Assembly: GCA_949282835.1 (NCBI GenBank)
Contig: CASDQU010000018.1
Coordinates: 1-9,985, forward strand
Direction: 5' to 3'
Length of the DNA: 9,985 bases
From: an uncultured Bacillota bacterium
GTDB lineage: Bacteria; Bacillota; Clostridia; Christensenellales; UBA1242
Shown here: positions 6,195-9,985 of the stretch, one piece after another
How positions within the stretch are numbered: position 1 is the stretch's first letter
Layout: every line of letters starts with the position of its first letter
Position numbers and translations under genes: made by a program
The notes under the pieces: model-generated
Told to the model about the DNA's origin: nothing
Database searches by the model: none
The model's input: only the letters and a program-made list of their open reading frames with translations

Positions 6195-6851
6195 ATGGAA
6201 GAGAAAAAATATAGTTTAAAAGAAGAAATCAAAAACGAACTTGATGAATTAAATGTAAATTCAAAGATTAACAAAGACGATTTAGAAATGGACCAAAATA
6301 TTGACGACAAATTCACAAGCTCAGCTTTTTCGCGATATAAAAATGGAATTACAAATAATAAATGGTTTAAAGCCTCAGGACTTATTTCTATTATATTTGG
6401 TATCCTTTGTATTGTGATTATGGCGATAATTGCTTTAAATTTCGCTTTTACAACGCCGACAGGCAATGATAAAGAGCGAAACACAATCATCATATGCACG
6501 ATAGTTTTTACTGTTATGGGACTTATAAGTATAATAATTGGTGCAAAGATATTTTCGCTTGCTAAATATAACAAAAAACAACTAATAAATAGTTTAGGCC
6601 TTGTATGTGCTCTTTGCGTTTTCCAGTTTTTCTTTAGCGGCTTAATCTTTGTTGCTTTAACGATTGTTGGTTATTTTGCTGGAATAGGCGAAGATTATGG
6701 AGTTATCTACTACAACAAAATTGACAAAGGCGACTCTATGCAAAAGAAACTTCATGACGCCAAAATATTTTATCAAAACGATTTGATTAGTGAAAAAGAA
6801 TATAACAAACTCAAACGAGACATTTTAAATAGTAAAGATATAGATTTTTAA
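6195..6851 (+). CDS. Three-TM protein with C-terminal SHOCT-like domain; leaderless candidate
   Basis: The protein has 218 residues. Residues 1-57 are a charged, Glu/Lys/Asn-rich cytoplasmic segment. Hydrophobic segments lie at about 59-85, 97-123 and 131-162. Residues 181-211 (KKLHDAKIFYQNDLISEKEY and the following NKLKRDIL) match the SHOCT pattern of a short helical pair with an 'LI.E.EY..LK..IL' core, a module common at the ends of bacterial membrane proteins and thought to mediate oligomerisation. No enzymatic motif is seen, and the function is unknown. The ATG has no Shine-Dalgarno sequence and coincides with the predicted transcription start. The next in-frame Met (codon 32) also lacks a ribosome binding site. 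A strong terminator overlaps the stop codon, so this is a single-gene unit. Confidence 0.8.
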   Translation: MEEKKYSLKEEIKNELDELNVNSKINKDDLEMDQNIDDKFTSSAFSRYKNGITNNKWFKASGLISIIFGILCIVIMAIIALNFAFTTPTGNDKERNTIIICTIVFTVMGLISIIIGAKIFSLAKYNKKQLINSLGLVCALCVFQFFFSGLIFVALTIVGYFAGIGEDYGVIYYNKIDKGDSMQKKLHDAKIFYQNDLISEKEYNKLKRDILNSKDIDF

Positions 6852-6879
6852 AAAATTGCAACATAGAGTTGCAATTTTT
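6851..6879. terminator. Bidirectional terminator between convergent genes
   Basis: AAAAATTGCAAC (6851-6862) and GTTGCAATTTTT (6868-6879) make a perfect 12-bp stem around the loop ATAGA. Because the A-run and T-run are symmetric, it can end both the SHOCT-protein transcript and leftward transcripts from the CofE-like gene, although it lies about 120 bp past that gene's stop. Confidence 0.9.
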
Positions 6880-7001
6880 ATTTAAAATTATTAAAAGCCA
6901 AACTTGCTTGCAAGAGACGAGGGTAATTTATTTGTTTTTTCGTTAATAATTTAAAATTTTGCTTAAATTTTTTTAAAATATTTTAAATCACCAAATGGAA
7001 T

Positions 7002-8183
7002 TTATTCATCTGCATAATTGTCAAAATAGCCTGTTATAAGAACAATAGGTGTACCTTTATCACCACTTCCGCTGGTAAGATCACAAAGTGAGCCAATTAG
7101 ATCGGTTAGGCGGCGAGGGGTTGTACCTAGAGATTGTTTTTTGGTTTTTAAATTTTTATCTTTTTTAGAGATGAGTTTTTTCATGGCTTCTTCTGCCTCT
7201 TTGCCGCTAAGCATGGCAAGTTCATTATCTGCAACATATTTAAGCTTAATTTCATTTGGTGTTCCTTCAAGTCCCTTTGTATATGCTGGTGCGACTACAG
7301 GGTCGGCAAGCTCCCAAATTCCACCAACAGGGTCTTTAAATGCGCCATCTCCATACACCAAACATTCAAATTTGACTTTAAAGGTGTCATATAGTTTTTT
7401 CTGAAGGCTATCAACAAAGTTTTGAGTATCACGAGGAAATAGTTTTAATGTCTCATCTGTGGACAAATTTGAACCTAGTACCCCAAATTTTTCGTTATAA
7501 CCACTACCATTCACACTCTTATTCATAATTTCATCTAATGTAAGCACTTTTTTAGCGCCATTGGCAAGAAGTAGTTTTTTGTTTCGCGCTCTTGAATGAA
7601 TATCACAAGAGATAACTTTATCTGTATATTTTAAAATGGTGAGAGGGTCATTTGAAAGAATAATTTTACATTTTTTGCCACATATTTTTTGATAAAAGTC
7701 GATATAATCCATACCTGTAAAAGGATGTTCAATTTTGCCAACCAAATTATAAAATTGTTTGGCTGTAAAAGTTTTGTTAAAATTAGTAACTCCAAGCTCA
7801 TACAATTTATCGATTGACACTAAAGGATTTCCAACTTCGTCAAAAGGGTAGGAGAGCTGGAGGATAATTTCATCCACACCTTTAGCAATGCCCTTTAAGA
7901 TATTGCCAAAGCGATTGCGAGATAAGATAGGGAATATCAACCCTACTTTTCCTCCACCAAGTTTATTCTTCACATCAAGCGCAATATCATCGACAGAAGC
8001 AAAATTCCCTTGGCTTTTAGCAACAATAGCTTCGGTCACTGCGACAATATCATGGTCTTTAATTGGAATTTTATAAAATTTTACAGCGTCGCTTATACTA
8101 TTAACTGTAATTTGAACAAGGTCATCTCCTGGCCTAATAATTGGCGCTTTTATACCTCTAGAAATTGTACCGATATATTTCAT
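7002..8183 (-). CDS. CofE-like protein, coenzyme F420-0:L-glutamate ligase family
   Basis: The protein has 393 residues and no membrane segments. It begins in the CofE manner with IKAPIIRPGDD (11-21), followed by HDIVAVTEAIVAKSQGN (44-60), IFPILSRNRF (83-92) and ILQLSYPFDEVGNPLV (107-122). A very conserved VYGDGAFKDPVGGIWELADP (276-295) and a Ser/Thr-rich tail with RRLTDLIGSLCDLTSGSGDKG (357-377) follow. Characterised CofE/FbiB enzymes add glutamate residues to F420-0 with GTP. Many Firmicutes carry this longer relative without known F420 synthesis, so its acceptor here is unknown. On the minus strand AAGGAG (8191-8196) lies 7 nt before the ATG. It is a single gene flanked by intergenic regions of 150 and 357 bp, and no other F420 gene is in view. 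The family call is strong; the reaction is uncertain. Confidence 0.85.
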   Translation of the reverse strand: MKYIGTISRGIKAPIIRPGDDLVQITVNSISDAVKFYKIPIKDHDIVAVTEAIVAKSQGNFASVDDIALDVKNKLGGGKVGLIFPILSRNRFGNILKGIAKGVDEIILQLSYPFDEVGNPLVSIDKLYELGVTNFNKTFTAKQFYNLVGKIEHPFTGMDYIDFYQKICGKKCKIILSNDPLTILKYTDKVISCDIHSRARNKKLLLANGAKKVLTLDEIMNKSVNGSGYNEKFGVLGSNLSTDETLKLFPRDTQNFVDSLQKKLYDTFKVKFECLVYGDGAFKDPVGGIWELADPVVAPAYTKGLEGTPNEIKLKYVADNELAMLSGKEAEEAMKKLISKKDKNLKTKKQSLGTTPRRLTDLIGSLCDLTSGSGDKGTPIVLITGYFDNYADE

Positions 8184-8204
8184 AAAAAATCTCCTTATAA
8201 AAAT

Positions 8205-8213
8205 AATATAACA
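8205..8213 (-). promoter_or_regulatory. Possible extended -10 promoter for the CofE-like gene
   Basis: On the minus strand this reads TG, one base, then TATATT. The predicted start near 8198 would leave a 15-nt leader that just includes AAGGAG (8191-8196). No good -35 hexamer was found, and the surrounding DNA is so AT-rich that chance matches are common. Confidence 0.4.
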
Positions 8214-8368
8214 TAAAAAATTAAATTTATAAAATAAAAATTAAATTATAATGATTTTTATACCATTTTATTCTAGAAAAAGATTTAATAGTTTCTATTT
8301 CATATATCTAGTCCACATTTAACTTTTTTCTTTTAAATACATTAAAAAATTCTTGAATGGTGATAATT

Positions 8369-8428
8369 ATGTCAAACAAAAGAAAAAAGAGATTTAATGT
8401 GTTTAATAATTTATTTCTTGAAAGCTGA
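8369..8428 (+). CDS. Possible 19-aa basic micro-ORF
   Basis: ATG to TGA encodes MSNKRKKRFNVFNNLFLES, basic at the N-terminus and hydrophobic/amphipathic after it. GGTGAT (8359-8364), part of the extended Shine-Dalgarno complement, lies 4 nt upstream. An in-frame ATG at 8357 would add four residues. No promoter was identified for it. Short ORFs arise often by chance, so this is only a candidate. Confidence 0.2.
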   Translation: MSNKRKKRFNVFNNLFLES

Positions 8429-8488
8429 ACTTGATTATAAGAGTGATTTTTGATTTAAAAATAAGTATAAATTTAATAAAATTAAATC

Positions 8489-8516
8489 TTGAAAAATTTT
8501 CTGCTTATGATATAAT
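8489..8516 (+). promoter_or_regulatory. SigA-type promoter for the DUF2188 / M16 operon
   Basis: TTGAAA (8489-8494), a 16-bp spacer and TATAAT (8511-8516), with TG at 8508-8509 (extended -10). A second overlapping TATAAT lies at 8516-8521. The leader of about 18 nt contains AAGGAG at 8529-8534. Confidence 0.82.
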
Positions 8517-8540
8517 ATAATTATACAAAAGGAGAAAGTT

Positions 8541-8852
8541 ATGTGTTTTGGTAAAAAGAATAAAACTAAGAAGGAAGTTGTGAAGGAAGAGAAAGTTTCA
8601 CAACAAGAGGAAGTGAAAGAACAGGCAAAACAACCTAAGAAGGGTGTTTATCGTGTGGTCTTTGACAAAGAAGACGGTATGTGGAAGATTAAAAAAGATG
8701 GCGCTAAACGGGTGATTGACAGCAAAAAAACCAAAGAAGAAGCTTTAAAAAGGGTGCAAGAGTTGAGCCAATCTCAAGATACTAAATTTGTTGTTTATAA
8801 AAAAGATGGCAAATTTCAAAAGAAAGCCAATTTAAAATTAAAAAATGACTAA
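8541..8852 (+). CDS. DUF2188-type small protein with charged N-terminal tail
   Basis: The protein has 103 residues and no membrane segment. Residues 1-35 are a Lys/Glu/Gln-rich, probably disordered tail starting MCFGKKNK. Residues 36-95 match the DUF2188 pattern: VYRVVFDKEDGMWKIKKDGA, a middle T..EAL.R.QEL segment, and TKFVVYKKDGKFQ, that is, two strand pairs around a helix. The function of DUF2188 proteins is not known. AAGGAG at 8529-8534 lies 6 nt before the ATG and a strong extended -10 promoter lies just upstream. The M16 peptidase gene starts 14 bp after the stop, so the two are very probably co-transcribed. Confidence 0.8.
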   Translation: MCFGKKNKTKKEVVKEEKVSQQEEVKEQAKQPKKGVYRVVFDKEDGMWKIKKDGAKRVIDSKKTKEEALKRVQELSQSQDTKFVVYKKDGKFQKKANLKLKND

Positions 8853-8866
8853 ATAAAAGGAAATAC

Positions 8867-9985
8867 ATGGCAAAAAATATCTTTAAATTAAAAAATGGCA
8901 TCACACTGCTTTATAAGAGAGTTAAAAATGTCAATGGTGTTGCCATAGATTTAATTTTTAAAGCGGGCGGATATAATGACTATTGGGGCAAAGCTGGACT
9001 TGCTCATTTTTGCGAGCATGTACTTATGGGATTTCCTACAAAGTCATTGACTAGACAACAAAGACGTGAACAAATGCAAAATTATGTAGGATACAATGCT
9101 TATACTTCAAGTCAAATTATGGATTTCACTTTATTCACGCCAAAGGAAGATATTGAGTCGGCTCTTGATCTTATGACAGATCCATTTGCTAATATAATAA
9201 TAAATAAAGAGGATTTTGATAGCGAATATAAAATTATTCAAGATGAAATTATTACTAGGGTAAAGTATAATAAAAATAAAGCTTACACAGTAAAAAGACA
9301 ACTTTTGTCTAAAAATAAGGAGTTACAAAACACACAGGAGACTCCTGCAGGAAGTATTTCTACACTTGCAAAAATTCAAATTGAAGATGTTGAGAAATTT
9401 ATAGGCGAATATTTTAATAAGGAAAATTTAGTTGTCTCTATCGCAGGTAATTTAACAAAAAAAGAGGCACTTCACTTAATTGATAAATATTTAAAACCAA
9501 GAATTAAAAATAAAGGCAAAACAGGCTTTGACTTTAATCAATTTTTAGGATATAAAGATAGAAGGCGCGCTATTAAAGTTAAGCCTGATGAAAAGGGAAA
9601 GGCATACTTTGGATTAAATTATAATTATAGCGAAAATAAATCGCGATTTTTAGATCGATATAAGTATTTTATATTTAATATACTATCCTCAGTTTTATAT
9701 GAACAGGTTTATTCATTTTATCGTGACCAAAACAATCTTTGTTATGGTGCAAGAGGTGAGTTTTGTTATAATAACATCTATGAAAGTGTAAATATTACAA
9801 TAGAATGTCAGCAAAATAATCTTCAAAAGATTATAGATAAATTCAAAGAGCTTAAAACAATATTGTCACAGCCGCTTGATAAAAATCTATTTGATAAGCA
9901 TAAGAAAAAAATAATTGGCATGGTAAATCTAGACAACAAAAAAGTGAGAAATCTTGCAATCAATCTTTATTCCCAATATGATCAA
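8867..9985 (+). CDS. M16 (pitrilysin/insulinase) family zinc metallopeptidase, 3' end missing
   Basis: The frame runs 373 codons to the window edge without a stop. The inverted zinc motif HxxEH is present as HFCEH (H47, E50, H51), and the third ligand region E-x6-E is at E120 and E127, the expected distance away. Residues 1-110 give the usual first half of an M16 domain (LKNGITLLYKR, a strand with GG, then GLAHFCEHVLMG). Further on, FYRDQNNLCYGARGEF at 284-299 resembles the conserved R...Y region of the partner M16 domain. All catalytic residues are intact, so it should be an active peptidase or the active subunit of a pair; no signal peptide is seen, suggesting a cytoplasmic enzyme. AAAGGA at 8856-8861 lies 5 nt before the ATG. 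It follows the DUF2188 gene by 14 bp. The substrate is unknown. Confidence 0.9.
   Translation, partial: MAKNIFKLKNGITLLYKRVKNVNGVAIDLIFKAGGYNDYWGKAGLAHFCEHVLMGFPTKSLTRQQRREQMQNYVGYNAYTSSQIMDFTLFTPKEDIESALDLMTDPFANIIINKEDFDSEYKIIQDEIITRVKYNKNKAYTVKRQLLSKNKELQNTQETPAGSISTLAKIQIEDVEKFIGEYFNKENLVVSIAGNLTKKEALHLIDKYLKPRIKNKGKTGFDFNQFLGYKDRRRAIKVKPDEKGKAYFGLNYNYSENKSRFLDRYKYFIFNILSSVLYEQVYSFYRDQNNLCYGARGEFCYNNIYESVNITIECQQNNLQKIIDKFKELKTILSQPLDKNLFDKHKKKIIGMVNLDNKKVRNLAINLYSQYDQ

Larger units (their letters stand above)
8184..8540. other. 357-bp AT-rich divergent intergenic region
   Basis: This region separates the CofE-like gene (minus) from the DUF2188 gene (plus). It holds the ribosome binding site and possible -10 of the former, the strong promoter of the latter, and a possible 19-codon micro-ORF. 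No stable hairpin, riboswitch-like structure, tRNA or repeat array was seen in the rest, which is almost entirely A and T. Confidence 0.7.

Noticed and set aside
6903..6914. Short inverted repeat CTTGC-TT-GCAAG in the convergent intergenic region
   Set aside because: A two-base loop makes a poor RNA hairpin and no T-run follows; it is probably incidental.
6972..6987. 16-bp perfect palindrome TTTAAAATATTTTAAA past the CofE-like gene
   Set aside because: It is composed only of A and T in a very AT-rich stretch and has no T-run in the right direction; a chance palindrome is more likely than a terminator.
7141..7404. Plus-strand ORF of 87 codons within the CofE-like gene
   Set aside because: It is antisense to conserved coding sequence and has no family match or translation signals.
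8184..8540. Search for a riboswitch, small RNA or CRISPR repeat in the longest non-coding gap
   Set aside because: No stable GC-containing hairpins, terminator or regularly spaced repeats were seen; the sequence is almost uniformly A and T.

Overview
The window is AT-rich DNA from a low-GC Firmicutes-type bacterium. Genes use ATG, GTG and possibly TTG starts, strong AAGGAG-type ribosome binding sites, near-consensus SigA promoters (TTGACA/TTGAAA, about 17 bp, TATAAT) and hairpin-plus-T terminators, and TGA is a normal stop. The gene set (GufA-type ZIP transporter, LtaS-like synthase, CofE-like ligase, M16 peptidase with a DUF2188 protein) fits an uncultured Clostridia-type lineage, but the exact taxon cannot be fixed from sequence alone. 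There is no CRISPR, rRNA, tRNA or complete transposon. Most of the window is ordinary chromosome.

Left part (1-1891): the probable tail of an upstream gene and its terminator, then a ZIP-family metal transporter (187-972), a 72-residue conserved small protein (1006-1224), and a 118-residue membrane protein with a Ser/Lys/Thr-rich tail (1279-1635) that has its own consensus promoter. Downstream lies a 151-bp element with near-perfect 16-bp terminal inverted repeats (1677-1827). It sits between two direct copies of one terminator palindrome and looks like a small non-autonomous (MITE-like) insertion into a bidirectional terminator.

Middle part (1892-6115): a probable cell-envelope cluster. A membrane-anchored GDPD-like phosphodiesterase (minus strand) is divergent from a five-TM LtaS-like phosphoglycerol transferase, which is followed by alanine racemase. 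The products suggest work on glycerophosphate polymers and supply of D-alanine, which is an inference from family and position. The LtaS leader contains an 8-C homopolymer and a Spo0A-box-like heptamer.

Right part (6116-9985): a three-TM protein with a C-terminal SHOCT-like segment, whose start codon coincides with the predicted transcription start (leaderless candidate). It converges, across a perfect 12-bp-stem terminator, on a CofE-like (F420-0:glutamate ligase family) gene on the minus strand. After a 357-bp AT-rich intergenic region come a DUF2188 protein and, 14 bp later, an M16 metallopeptidase that runs off the window end.

I did not find a clearly new multi-gene system. The best leads are the duplicated/split terminator with its inserted element, the leaderless candidate, the divergent envelope cluster with a non-canonical GDPD active site, and the orphan CofE-like ligase.
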